From: a virus
IMG/VR virus record: IMGVR_UViG_3300028801_000008
Location: 1-64,000 of that record
Reading direction: 5' to 3' (one strand)
Length of the DNA stretch: 64,000 nt
Made by a program: the position numbers and the translations under genes. This document shows, piece after piece, positions 16,238 to 24,728 of the stretch (the first letter of the stretch is position 1; each line of letters starts with the position of its first letter). The notes under the pieces are model-generated. The model was given only the letters and a program-made list of their open reading frames with translations. It made no database searches and was not told the DNA's origin.

Positions 16238-17814
16238 TGGCAACGAGCTTCGTCGATGAATATCTAGTCAAGCTCGGTTCTAGCGTGGATCAGAGCGGCA
16301 TGGCCAGGTTCGCGCAGGCGCTGAAGGAGGCCACCTCCGTGGCCGGCAACAGCGCGTCCGCCATAGCGGGTGCGTTCTTCAAGGCGCAAATGGAAATCAC
16401 CGGTGGATTCCTGGCGATCGGGACAGCCGCGGTCGGCATGGTGGACAAGGTCGCCATGGCAGATCAGTCATACCGCCTGCTGGCCTTGAACATGCACATC
16501 AGCAAGGAAGCCGCGCGCGGTCTCCAAATCTCCATGGACGCGCTCGGCGCCACCCTAGACCAGATGACGTGGGACCCAGAGCTGCGCGCTCGCACCGCCG
16601 TGCTGATGCACGACATGCACGCCATGGCCCCGGACGGCGATTTCGACGCGCAGATGAAGAAGGTGCGCGACATTCGCTTCGAGTTCACGCGCATGGAGGT
16701 CGAGGGCGAGTTCCTGGCCATGAATGTGGTGAACACGTTCATGAAGGCGCTGGGTCTGGGTCCCGACACGCTGCTGGAGAAGCTGCAGCGCTTCAACAAC
16801 TGGGTGACCACCAGCATGCCGGAAATATCGGCCAAGATCACCAGCGTGTTCCTTCCGGTGTGGAAGGACGTCAAGGACGTGTTCCATACGGTCGGGAGCG
16901 CGGTGTCCGAGACCGCCTTGGCGTTCACCAATTTGGTCGGAATCTTCGACCATTCCGTCAGCGGCAGTACGTTCAATTTTCAAAAGTTCGCCAAGGCCTT
17001 GATCGACGTGATCCACCTGTTCGCGGTGTTCGTGGAGGGCGTGGCCACCGCCGAGGAGCGAGTGGCGCGCCTGTTCACGGCGGCGGCGCTAGCGTCCCAT
17101 GGCAGATTCTCCGAGGCCGGATCGGTGCTGAGCGCGCCCGTCAAAGACGGCTCTGGGGCCACCACCACGAACAGTCCGATACTGCCGAACATACCGGGGT
17201 TCAGTAGTGGAACGCAGGCGCAAGCGCAGGGCAATGCAGGCATCAACATACACGAGATGATAACGCATGTCGCTGAGCAGTTGGGAATCGATACGGACGT
17301 GGCGCACGCTCTCGCGCGTGGCGAAAGCGGCGAACGCCAGTACGACTCCAGCGGCAATTTGCTGCGCGGAAAAAACAAGGACGGCTCGCACACTTCCGCC
17401 GCCGGGGTGTTCCAGTTGCTGAAAGGCACGGCGCGCGGCCTTGGCGTAGATGCCGCTGACACTGGGCAGAACATTAAGGGCGGACTTACATACTTGGCGC
17501 AACTTCTGAAGATGTTTCACGGCAATGTCTACGAGGCCGTGGGCGCGTACCATGACGGTCCTGGCGCCATGAACAAGGCGCTGTACCGCCACGGCGCGCT
17601 AAGCTCGGAGGCGCAGGCCGAGATAGCGGCCATCGCGCGCGCCAAGGGAGTGTCGGGCGACATCCACGTCGGATCTATCGTGATCCACATAGACAAGCCG
17701 GGCCACACCAACGAGCACGTCGCGAACGCGGTCGTCTCCAAGCTGAACTCACTGAAAAACAAGCAGACGCAGCGCAACCTTTATGAGTTGCAAGATGCGG
17801 GAGCTACGGGGTAG
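16237..17814 (+). CDS. Tape measure protein with C-terminal lytic transglycosylase domain
   Basis: 525 aa, TGATG overlap with the chaperone. The N-terminal ~300 residues are helical with hydrophobic stretches (GGFLAIGTAAVGMVDKVAMA, ALIDVIHLFAVFVEGVATAE). Residues ~345-455 are an SLT-type muramidase: VAHALARGESGERQY with catalytic Glu, SAAGVFQLLKGTARGLGV and YEAVGAYHDGPGAM. At about 1.5 A per residue this implies a short tail, roughly 75-80 nm. The SLT domain would open peptidoglycan during DNA entry. Confidence 0.85.
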   Translation: MATSFVDEYLVKLGSSVDQSGMARFAQALKEATSVAGNSASAIAGAFFKAQMEITGGFLAIGTAAVGMVDKVAMADQSYRLLALNMHISKEAARGLQISMDALGATLDQMTWDPELRARTAVLMHDMHAMAPDGDFDAQMKKVRDIRFEFTRMEVEGEFLAMNVVNTFMKALGLGPDTLLEKLQRFNNWVTTSMPEISAKITSVFLPVWKDVKDVFHTVGSAVSETALAFTNLVGIFDHSVSGSTFNFQKFAKALIDVIHLFAVFVEGVATAEERVARLFTAAALASHGRFSEAGSVLSAPVKDGSGATTTNSPILPNIPGFSSGTQAQAQGNAGINIHEMITHVAEQLGIDTDVAHALARGESGERQYDSSGNLLRGKNKDGSHTSAAGVFQLLKGTARGLGVDAADTGQNIKGGLTYLAQLLKMFHGNVYEAVGAYHDGPGAMNKALYRHGALSSEAQAEIAAIARAKGVSGDIHVGSIVIHIDKPGHTNEHVANAVVSKLNSLKNKQTQRNLYELQDAGATG

Positions 17815-17817
17815 GCC

Positions 17818-18660
17818 ATGTCGACCGCACCAGCACCGATCGCCCAGTATCGTCCTCCGCAATGGGCCAAGATGCCGATGGTTTCCGTAACCGTACCGGC
17901 AAGTTACGGTCAGAGCAGCGTGGGAACGGAAGTCTCTGGTAGCAGTCCTGACACTCCGTTGCAGTTGTCGGTGACTTCGTCCACTACTTACGTATTCGAC
18001 GCCGTCTTATCACTAGAGCATGGACAGACGCTCACCAAGACCATGCACCCGGTGCAAAACGGCGCGGCCATAACCAGCCACGCCTACCTCAACCCGGCGT
18101 CGCTGGTCATATACGTGCTCATGTCAGACGTGACTCCGCAGTACGTCGCTTCCAATCAGACCAGTCCCCCTTACGTTCAGCAGTGGACCGGCAATTCGTC
18201 CAAGAGCGTGTCGGCGTACCAGCAGATGCTAGCGTTACAGGCTTCACGTGTGCCTCTTCAAGTTACTACTCGTCTGCGCACATATTCAAACATGCTGATA
18301 GCGGATATCTCGCCGCATGAGGACAATAAGTCCATAACCGGAGCGCGCTTCCGAGTCGAATTTAGCCAGTTGTTTTTGGCTGACGTGCAGACGGCACCCA
18401 CAAGTTCTCGTCCGAATGAGACGAATCAGACCGGACTTGGCGAGGTCAGCACCGCACCAACGACATCCACTATCGACAGTCAGTTCCTTGTGCCCCCAGG
18501 CTCCATGATCAATACGCTGAATGCCGATAGCATCAACAACCAGTTTCCGGCGATGCCTGGAACCTTGATAGGCAGTGCGCAGCAGAATCAAACTGCCGTT
18601 AACGTGCCGGGAGCTGGGTCATACAGCTCCACGCCGCAGCAGTTCGGAGGGTCGAACTGA
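17818..18660 (+). CDS. Baseplate or tail-tip protein, unidentified
   Basis: 280 aa, 3 bases after the tape measure. A beta-rich N-terminal half (TTYVFDAVLSLEHGQTLTKTMHPVQNGAAITSHAY) recalls the phage domain encoded between the tape measure and the baseplate plug in gp44-type clusters. The C-terminal ~80 residues are Ser/Thr/Gln-rich and disordered. Probably a tube-baseplate adaptor. Confidence 0.55.
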   Translation: MSTAPAPIAQYRPPQWAKMPMVSVTVPASYGQSSVGTEVSGSSPDTPLQLSVTSSTTYVFDAVLSLEHGQTLTKTMHPVQNGAAITSHAYLNPASLVIYVLMSDVTPQYVASNQTSPPYVQQWTGNSSKSVSAYQQMLALQASRVPLQVTTRLRTYSNMLIADISPHEDNKSITGARFRVEFSQLFLADVQTAPTSSRPNETNQTGLGEVSTAPTTSTIDSQFLVPPGSMINTLNADSINNQFPAMPGTLIGSAQQNQTAVNVPGAGSYSSTPQQFGGSN

Positions 18661-18995
18661 TGTCGTCGCAAATCATACCGCTAACGCAGAATCCTAACCA
18701 ATCATTCTCAGTTCAGTTGACCGTAGATGGTAACCCACTTACATTAGGATTCTTCCTATCATATTCGGTCATGTCCGGTTGGTGGCAGCTGCAAGTGACA
18801 AGTGCGCAGAATGCTATTCTAATCGCTTCACTGCCATTGGTCACCGGCTACTATCCATCGGCAAATATACTGGCGCAGTACGGTTACTTGAAGATCGGCA
18901 GTGCGTACATCTTGAACACTGGCAATGCGTCTTCCGATTACCCAGGTGCTGCTAACCTTACCAACTTCTCATTGTTGTGGGGCGATACCGCATGA
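18660..18995 (+). CDS. Baseplate plug-like protein
   Basis: 111 aa, TGATG overlap. Small beta-barrel pattern with YSVMSGWWQLQV, TGYYPSANILAQYGYLKIGSAYI and a terminal LLWGDTA, as in the short phage proteins of the baseplate plug family (DUF6983-type). Stop overlaps the next ATG (ATGA). Confidence 0.65.
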   Translation: MSSQIIPLTQNPNQSFSVQLTVDGNPLTLGFFLSYSVMSGWWQLQVTSAQNAILIASLPLVTGYYPSANILAQYGYLKIGSAYILNTGNASSDYPGAANLTNFSLLWGDTA

Positions 18996-20053
18996 GTACC
19001 ACATCTCAGATTCCGTTCTTCGGGCAGGCATGGGAGCTGATCATAACGTACACGGACGCCAACGGCGTAGACCAAGACCTTACCGTGTCCACCAACGCAT
19101 GGGAGCCGGAATCGCTGCGTATAACGTTTGAAATAGTGCAGTCCACGATACCGTCTCCTTGGTGGTACGCTGACATCGTCGTATACAACCTTAGTCAGGA
19201 GACAATCAACAACATAGTACTGGCGGCTACTAAGGTCAGGCTTAAGGCGGGTTTCCAGACCGGCCCAGCGCTGAGTTCGGTGGTGTGGGACGGCCCCATA
19301 TTCCAGGTATTGCTGGATGAAGAGAACGTCATCGACACGCGCGTAACACTGCACTGCGTGGCCAATCCGATATCCATGGCCAACCCGGTGGCCTTCTCCA
19401 TCGGCCCGTACGCGCAGCAGGCTCAGCTGCTTACACAGATGGCCGGCAACATTGGTCTGCCTCCTATGGAGAACAGTCAGAATACAGCCACGCTGAGCGA
19501 GCATGCGCAAGCAGCATTGACAGCCAAGCAGTATCCGCGTGGAAACACCGTGTTCCATACGATGGGCGACTACCTGGACATCGTATCATCCGACCAGAAC
19601 CTGTCAACGTTTCGCAAAGGCAATGCGGCGTACATGACCGAGATCGGCAATATCGGTTCTGGCCTAGCCACGCCTGCTCCTGATCTTATCTATGCATTGC
19701 CCACTCCAATAGGAACTGTAGCGTCGGGACTGCCGGCCGGAACTACGCAGAGTATCATAGGCACTCCTCGCCAAACTCCGCAAGGAATCATATTCACGGT
19801 GCTGCTAGACCCACGTCTCAAGGTGACACTGCCAGTGCAAGTAGTGCAGTTGGCCGGCAACCTGCTCATAACGCAACAAGTAATTCAAGTAGGTCAGTTC
19901 CAGAACCCGCTCAACACGCTGCAGTTCGTCGTACAAGTAAGGCATGTCGGCGACTCACGTGGAAACGACTGGTACACGGAAGTAACCGGCTGCAGTACCA
20001 CGTTCGCCTCCAACCTGCTGGATGGCCTGCTGTCGGCCACATCGCCAACCTAG
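18992..20053 (+). CDS. Baseplate hub protein (gp44 / protein D-like)
   Basis: 353 aa from ATG 18992 in an ATGA overlap; a GTG at 18977 is also in frame but less likely. Beta-rich hub fold (DLTVSTNAWEPESLRITFEIV, WYADIVVYNLSQETINNI, KAGFQ-like strands, YLDIVSSDQNLSTFRKG). It lies between plug and spike genes as in other contractile systems. It would form the ring on which the spike sits. Confidence 0.65.
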   Translation: MSTTSQIPFFGQAWELIITYTDANGVDQDLTVSTNAWEPESLRITFEIVQSTIPSPWWYADIVVYNLSQETINNIVLAATKVRLKAGFQTGPALSSVVWDGPIFQVLLDEENVIDTRVTLHCVANPISMANPVAFSIGPYAQQAQLLTQMAGNIGLPPMENSQNTATLSEHAQAALTAKQYPRGNTVFHTMGDYLDIVSSDQNLSTFRKGNAAYMTEIGNIGSGLATPAPDLIYALPTPIGTVASGLPAGTTQSIIGTPRQTPQGIIFTVLLDPRLKVTLPVQVVQLAGNLLITQQVIQVGQFQNPLNTLQFVVQVRHVGDSRGNDWYTEVTGCSTTFASNLLDGLLSATSPT

Positions 20054-20060
20054 GAGTCGC

Positions 20061-20816
20061 ATGTCAAGCACGCCCAACACGCCCGGTCTTACACTGGCAC
20101 AGGTAACGGCCTCAGACACCAGTCAGTGGAAGCTGATTGTCAAGCAAGCCTTGGCCAAGGCGCGCGTTGCCACACCGGCGTTCCTAACAGAAGACATCAA
20201 CGGCAGCGCGCAGACCGTAACCGTGCAGATAGCCATACAGGAGCGAGTGCGCTACAACGGGCAGCAGCAGTGGTGGGACGTGCCGCCCATCATCAACGTG
20301 CCAATCCTATTGCCGCGCGGAGGAGGATTTAGCGTGACATTGCCCTTGAAGAAGGGCGACCAGGGGATGCTGATATTCTGCGACACTTGCTTCGACAATT
20401 GGTGGCTGCACGGTCAGCAGAACGCCCCTCCGGCTCAGAATCCAAAGCCGGTGTCGTGGCCTATACCATCCGGCACGCAGCGCCAGCTTGAAGTCCGCAG
20501 GCACCATGTGCACGACTGCGGGTTCTTTCCAGGCATGTGGAGCCAGAACAACCTGCTTTCAGACTACTCCACCGACTCACTGCAGATTCGGTCAGACGAC
20601 GGTAATACTATCATCGACGTGGCAGAAGCAGGAGTCACCATCAGTGGAGCGTCTGTAACAGCTAAGAACGATGGTATGGCATTGGCGCTAGTAAACGATA
20701 CCTTCTACCAGTGGTTCGTTACCAATATCATGCCATATCTAGCTACACTGTCGCCGCCTTATACTGGTCCTGCCGTGCCTACAGGCTCAGAGACCACCAT
20801 TTTGAAGGGACAGTAG
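20061..20816 (+). CDS. Baseplate spike protein (Gp138-like / gpV-like)
   Basis: 251 aa; ATG 20061 with TAGGAG upstream. An OB-fold-like region has DVPPIINVPILLPRGGGFSVTLPLKKGDQGMLIFCDTCFDNWW, the Gp138 N-terminal pattern (P-x-GD-G). HHVHDCGFFPGMW follows, then beta-helical strands (IRSDDGNTIIDVAEAGVTISGASVTAKN). It pierces the outer membrane on sheath contraction. Confidence 0.75.
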   Translation: MSSTPNTPGLTLAQVTASDTSQWKLIVKQALAKARVATPAFLTEDINGSAQTVTVQIAIQERVRYNGQQQWWDVPPIINVPILLPRGGGFSVTLPLKKGDQGMLIFCDTCFDNWWLHGQQNAPPAQNPKPVSWPIPSGTQRQLEVRRHHVHDCGFFPGMWSQNNLLSDYSTDSLQIRSDDGNTIIDVAEAGVTISGASVTAKNDGMALALVNDTFYQWFVTNIMPYLATLSPPYTGPAVPTGSETTILKGQ

Positions 20817-20819
20817 TTC

Positions 20820-21218
20820 ATGGCCAACGTAGCCCCTACGATGCAGTACCTGCTGCTGGACGCAGGATACGACCCTATATTTGACCCCAACGCCAATCTT
20901 ACAGATACGTCTGCAGTAGCACAGGCCATCAAGACCCGTTTGAATCTGTTCCTTGGAGAGTGGTGGGAGAACCTGAATATCGGGCTACCAGTGTTCCAAG
21001 CCATACTTGGGCAACTCGGAACACCGCAAGGGCTGGCCGCCATGGAGCTGGCCATACGCCAGAACATCGAGGGCGGACCATATGTAACCGGCACCAACAA
21101 CGTGCAGGTGACGTTCACGAATGGTCGACTAGGCATAACGGCCAACACCACCACGCAATTTGGTCCGGTTGCCATAAATACAGCACCAGCCTTGAGCGAA
21201 TCAAGTCTAGACGCGTAA
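20820..21218 (+). CDS. Baseplate wedge protein (gp25 / gpW-like)
   Basis: 132 aa. Matches the short wedge proteins by DTSAVAQAIKTRLNLFLGEWWENLNIGLPVFQAILG, where the conserved L-x-x-x-xGEWF-like helix and PxFQ loop are clear. Located directly before the J-like gene, which is its structural partner in all known baseplates. Confidence 0.75.
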   Translation: MANVAPTMQYLLLDAGYDPIFDPNANLTDTSAVAQAIKTRLNLFLGEWWENLNIGLPVFQAILGQLGTPQGLAAMELAIRQNIEGGPYVTGTNNVQVTFTNGRLGITANTTTQFGPVAINTAPALSESSLDA

Positions 21219-21234
21219 AGCAGCAAGGAGAATC

Positions 21235-22653
21235 ATGAGCACACCCGCCTATGCTCCACCGTCCGTAACGGCGAGCGGACTCACCGTTCCCTCGTACCCG
21301 TCGATCCTTGCCGACAACCTGCAAGCGTTCTTGAACATATATGGCATCAATCAGTATGTTGGCCCAGACTCGGCCATCTACCAGCTGTTGAGCATCATCT
21401 CCCTGAAGCAATCCGACACCATGCAGGCTGCACAGTTGGCGTACAACCAGTCATCGCCACAAACGGCCGTGGGAGCTGGCCTAGATAGGCAAGTGAAGAT
21501 GAACGGGCTGGCGCGCGAGGCGTTCACATTCTCTACCGTACTGCTGAATCTAGTTGGCACAGGATTGTCGACTATTACGAACGGATTCGCACAGGATCAG
21601 AATGGTAACCTGTGGGCACTTCCTTCGACGGTTACATTTCCTCTCAGCGGGATAATCAGCGTAACGGCGACTTGCACCACTCCAGGAGCTATTGCCGCCG
21701 AGCCGGGGCAGGTCAACGTCATCAACACGCCGACGTCTGGTTGGAGTACTGTCACCAATCCAACAGCAGCGACTGTGGGCGACGTAGTGGAGTCCGACTC
21801 CAGTCTGCGTGCGCGTCAAGCGGTGTCAGTGGCGCTGCCATCTCTAACTCCTGTGGCATCCACCATAGCTGCCATTTTAGCCGCACCCGGAGTCATTCGC
21901 GTTGCTCCGGGTTACCCCACGCCAGGTGGCCCAGGGTCTTCTATCGAGAATCCGACGGGAGCCGTGGACAGTTGGGGCAACCCGCCCCACTCCATCTCAA
22001 TGGTCGTGCAATGCACCAACGTACTAAGTGTGGCCACGGCGATCTACCAGAAAAAGACGATCGGTTGCTTCACCAACGGTACCACGACGAATCCAGTGAT
22101 TGATCCAAATACTGGCGTGACCGAGGACATCAGCTTCTTTTTGCCAACGGTGTATCCCATATTCGTGCTCACCACGTTGACTGGCTACGGTACTACGCCT
22201 AACAGTGCCGTGCTAAGTGCGGTGCAGGCTGCGTTGGTAACGTACCTAAACGAACTGGCCATTGGCGAGACTGTGTCCATCGGAGCTATTTATTTCGAGA
22301 TCATGAACGTGAACACCAACCTGATCGCGCCGAACTTCGGAACAGTATCTGTACAACTTGGTGTAACAACGGCTTCTACCACGGGCACGTATGGCCTTGC
22401 CGCATCGTCTATGGTAGTGGCCTCAGCTACTGGCATCATAGCCGGTCAACTGGTCTCTGGTCCCGGCATCGCGCCTGGAACATTGACTGGAACCCCGTCA
22501 GGCACTACCATACCGTTGACAATTCCAACTACAGCTGCCAGTACCGGAGGCGCGGTTTCGTTCTCCACGCTCGGCGTCGTCGACATCGTTATGCCAAACT
22601 TCTACTATGCCGCTGAGGGTATCGCCGGCAACATAGGAGTGGTCACGGTATGA
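21235..22653 (+). CDS. Baseplate wedge protein J (gp47-like)
   Basis: 472 aa, AAGGAG upstream. N-terminal GAGLDRQVKMNGLAREAFTFSTV and the central VESDSSLRARQAVSVALPS are hallmarks of the baseplate J family. Residues ~378-445 (TGIIAGQLVSGPGIAPGTLTG) are an inserted module that resembles one in the cement protein at 6803-7003. It forms the wedge that triggers contraction. Confidence 0.85.
   Translation: MSTPAYAPPSVTASGLTVPSYPSILADNLQAFLNIYGINQYVGPDSAIYQLLSIISLKQSDTMQAAQLAYNQSSPQTAVGAGLDRQVKMNGLAREAFTFSTVLLNLVGTGLSTITNGFAQDQNGNLWALPSTVTFPLSGIISVTATCTTPGAIAAEPGQVNVINTPTSGWSTVTNPTAATVGDVVESDSSLRARQAVSVALPSLTPVASTIAAILAAPGVIRVAPGYPTPGGPGSSIENPTGAVDSWGNPPHSISMVVQCTNVLSVATAIYQKKTIGCFTNGTTTNPVIDPNTGVTEDISFFLPTVYPIFVLTTLTGYGTTPNSAVLSAVQAALVTYLNELAIGETVSIGAIYFEIMNVNTNLIAPNFGTVSVQLGVTTASTTGTYGLAASSMVVASATGIIAGQLVSGPGIAPGTLTGTPSGTTIPLTIPTTAASTGGAVSFSTLGVVDIVMPNFYYAAEGIAGNIGVVTV
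22366..22569 (+). repeat. Thr/Gly-rich virion module, copy in baseplate J-like protein
   Basis: About 68 residues resembling the 6803-7003 module; it lies between conserved J-family segments, so it is an insertion. Confidence 0.5.
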
Positions 22654-23285
22654 GTAGCAACCCGTACTACGGCACGCAAGGTTATGGCACCGGAGGCTAC
22701 GGCAATGAGCCGCTGGAAACACTGCCCATCGGATACTATATAGGGCTGCTGACGAGCCAGTACGCCAATTCCAAGAAGCTGAACGCGTTGCTCTACGTTC
22801 TGCTGAAGAAATTCGATGACGCCAGCCAGTGCCTGGTTCAAATGGACACGTCGCTCGACCTGGACAGCGCCATTGGCGCGCAACTGGACATGCTAGGAGC
22901 CACGGTCGGCGCATTCCGCACGGTGAACTTCCAGCCAAGCGGCGGAGTCAGCCCAATCCTGGACGACGCCACATTTCGCATCTACATCAAGGCGAAGATC
23001 GCGACCAACCAGTGGGATGGTACGATTGTCAGCCTGTACCCAATCTGGAAGCAACTATTTCCTGGCGGTACAATCGTGGTCATCGACAATCAGAATATGA
23101 CTGTGGATCTCACCCTTACAGGATCATTCACATCTATACTGCAGGATCTAATCGTGCACGGCTACATCGTACCGCGTCCCGAGGGCGTGCTCTATACGTA
23201 CCTGTTCGGTGTCTTGCCCTTCTTCGGATTTGGCAGCTCGCCGGGATTCATATCTGGATTCGACACGGGACACTGGGCCGGCTAA
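22650..23285 (+). CDS. DUF2612-like baseplate protein
   Basis: 211 aa, ATGA overlap with J. After a Gly/Tyr-rich lead, the DUF2612 pattern is clear: LDLDSAIGAQLDMLGATVGAFR, DDATFRIYIKAKIATNQWDGT, LTGSFTSILQDLIVHGYIVPRPEGV. In tails this protein follows J and connects the wedge to fibres. It ends in a Gly/Phe-rich tail. Confidence 0.8.
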   Translation: MSSNPYYGTQGYGTGGYGNEPLETLPIGYYIGLLTSQYANSKKLNALLYVLLKKFDDASQCLVQMDTSLDLDSAIGAQLDMLGATVGAFRTVNFQPSGGVSPILDDATFRIYIKAKIATNQWDGTIVSLYPIWKQLFPGGTIVVIDNQNMTVDLTLTGSFTSILQDLIVHGYIVPRPEGVLYTYLFGVLPFFGFGSSPGFISGFDTGHWAG

Positions 23286-23303
23286 CCGCGGGCAAGGAGC
23301 TAC

Positions 23304-24344
23304 ATGGCAACCACCAATCTTCTGCAGTGGAATCCCACCGCAGCGAATCAAGAGAATGATGCGGCCTACTTGGCCGACTCACAGCGCGCGGGAGGAGCGA
23401 CGGACCCCTCCCTGTTCCTTTCGCCGCTAGCGAACAAGGTGTTCTACCAGATGTCCACGTATCTGACTGCCCTGTTCACGGCGTTCGCTGCCAAGGGCTT
23501 CACTACGTCGGACTCCAATCTGTCTACGCTTACCGCCCAGTGCGCCAACTTCCTGACGTCGGCGGACTTCAGGGCCAATTTGCAGCTGGTGACGTACGCG
23601 CCAAATGTAACGTTCGACATGTCGCAGTCGCTGGGATTCGAAGTAAGACTCACCGGTAATGCGGATATAACGATAATCAATCAGCAAGTTGGCGATTTAC
23701 TGACTGTGGTACTATCTCAGGATGCCACGGGCGGGAGAACAGTCACGTGGTCCGGCGATGTAATTGGCGCAGGCGCTCTGGATACGTCGCCGAACGCGGA
23801 GTGCATATTGCTGTTCAAGGTCGACGTCAACAGCAATCTGGTTCCAGCCGCGCCCGTGCTATCCGATATTAACGGTATAGTAGGCACCGCCATAGGTGCC
23901 GCCGCGCCGTCGACCGGAGCGTTCACCACGCTGACGTTGGCCGCACCGGGTGCGGCTGGCCAGGTGCTGACGAACGTCGGTGGGTTCTTTGTGCCGCAAT
24001 CGCCAGGTTTTTCACGCGTAACAAACTCAAACGGTAGTTACAGAATCTCTCCTGATGGAACCATAGAAGTGTGGGGTAGCATCAACGTCCCATCCACCGG
24101 CAACCAGTTTGCGAATGCTGCTATTGTCTTTCCACACGGTTTTACAGCAGTGCCAGGACTGCAGGTAACCGTACAAGGCTTGCCAAGTCCTAGCGCACAC
24201 GCCAACGATATAGCTTCCGCCAGCGCGGTGTCAGTAACCACCACCGGAGCACAAGTATTCCTACAATGCTCCGTTCCTACAGGTGGTGGTGGTGCAAACT
24301 TCGACCAGGCAGTCACACTGGCGTTCTACGCGATAGGAAACTAA
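23304..24344 (+). CDS. Tail fibre protein with gp53-like C-terminal domain
   Basis: 346 aa; AAGGAG upstream. N-terminal attachment region, a middle with STGAFTTLTLAAPG (a linker motif also present in the next spikes), and a C-terminal globular domain (SPDGTIEVWGSINVP, FPHGFTAVPGLQVTVQG) that resembles the gp53-like C-terminal fibre domain used for receptor contact. Likely adsorption protein. Confidence 0.7.
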   Translation: MATTNLLQWNPTAANQENDAAYLADSQRAGGATDPSLFLSPLANKVFYQMSTYLTALFTAFAAKGFTTSDSNLSTLTAQCANFLTSADFRANLQLVTYAPNVTFDMSQSLGFEVRLTGNADITIINQQVGDLLTVVLSQDATGGRTVTWSGDVIGAGALDTSPNAECILLFKVDVNSNLVPAAPVLSDINGIVGTAIGAAAPSTGAFTTLTLAAPGAAGQVLTNVGGFFVPQSPGFSRVTNSNGSYRISPDGTIEVWGSINVPSTGNQFANAAIVFPHGFTAVPGLQVTVQGLPSPSAHANDIASASAVSVTTTGAQVFLQCSVPTGGGGANFDQAVTLAFYAIGN

Positions 24345-24347
24345 ATC

Positions 24348-24728
24348 ATGGCCAGTGAGACGACGACTCCGAATATAGGACTGCAAATTCCGGCGTACAA
24401 CCAGCCGAACTGGCAGGTTCCTACAAACTACAATTGGAACCTGCTGGATCTGATGCTTGGCGGCATCATACCGATGCCCGCCTTGGCCGACTTCATCATC
24501 ACGAATCTGGGCGAACAGATTGCCGCCAACGCCGTCACGGAGACCCCCGTGGGGGTCATACCTGGAAACTCTTACACATGCAGCCAGGTGCCTAACTTCA
24601 TATTCGGATTCTACTGGAACGGCATCCTACAACGCGACGGTATTGATTTTACGCTCTCCGGAGCCGTTATCACGATGACCAACAATGCAACTGCTACTGG
24701 AGACAATGTTTATGTCAAGTACATCTAA
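24348..24728 (+). CDS. Short fibre or collar protein ending in the shuffled beta module
   Basis: 126 aa. The N-terminus NIGLQIPAYNQPNWQVPTNYNWNLLD is a common tail-fibre start in phages. The last ~54 residues (GNSYTCSQVP...DGIDFTLSGA) are the third copy of the beta module. It probably anchors or caps a spike; it overlaps the next gene by 17 bases. Confidence 0.65.
   Translation: MASETTTPNIGLQIPAYNQPNWQVPTNYNWNLLDLMLGGIIPMPALADFIITNLGEQIAANAVTETPVGVIPGNSYTCSQVPNFIFGFYWNGILQRDGIDFTLSGAVITMTNNATATGDNVYVKYI
24564..24728 (+). repeat. Shuffled beta module, copy 3
   Basis: Third copy of the ~53-residue unit, preceded by the same ETPxGxxPGxxYT lead as copy 1. Confidence 0.55.
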
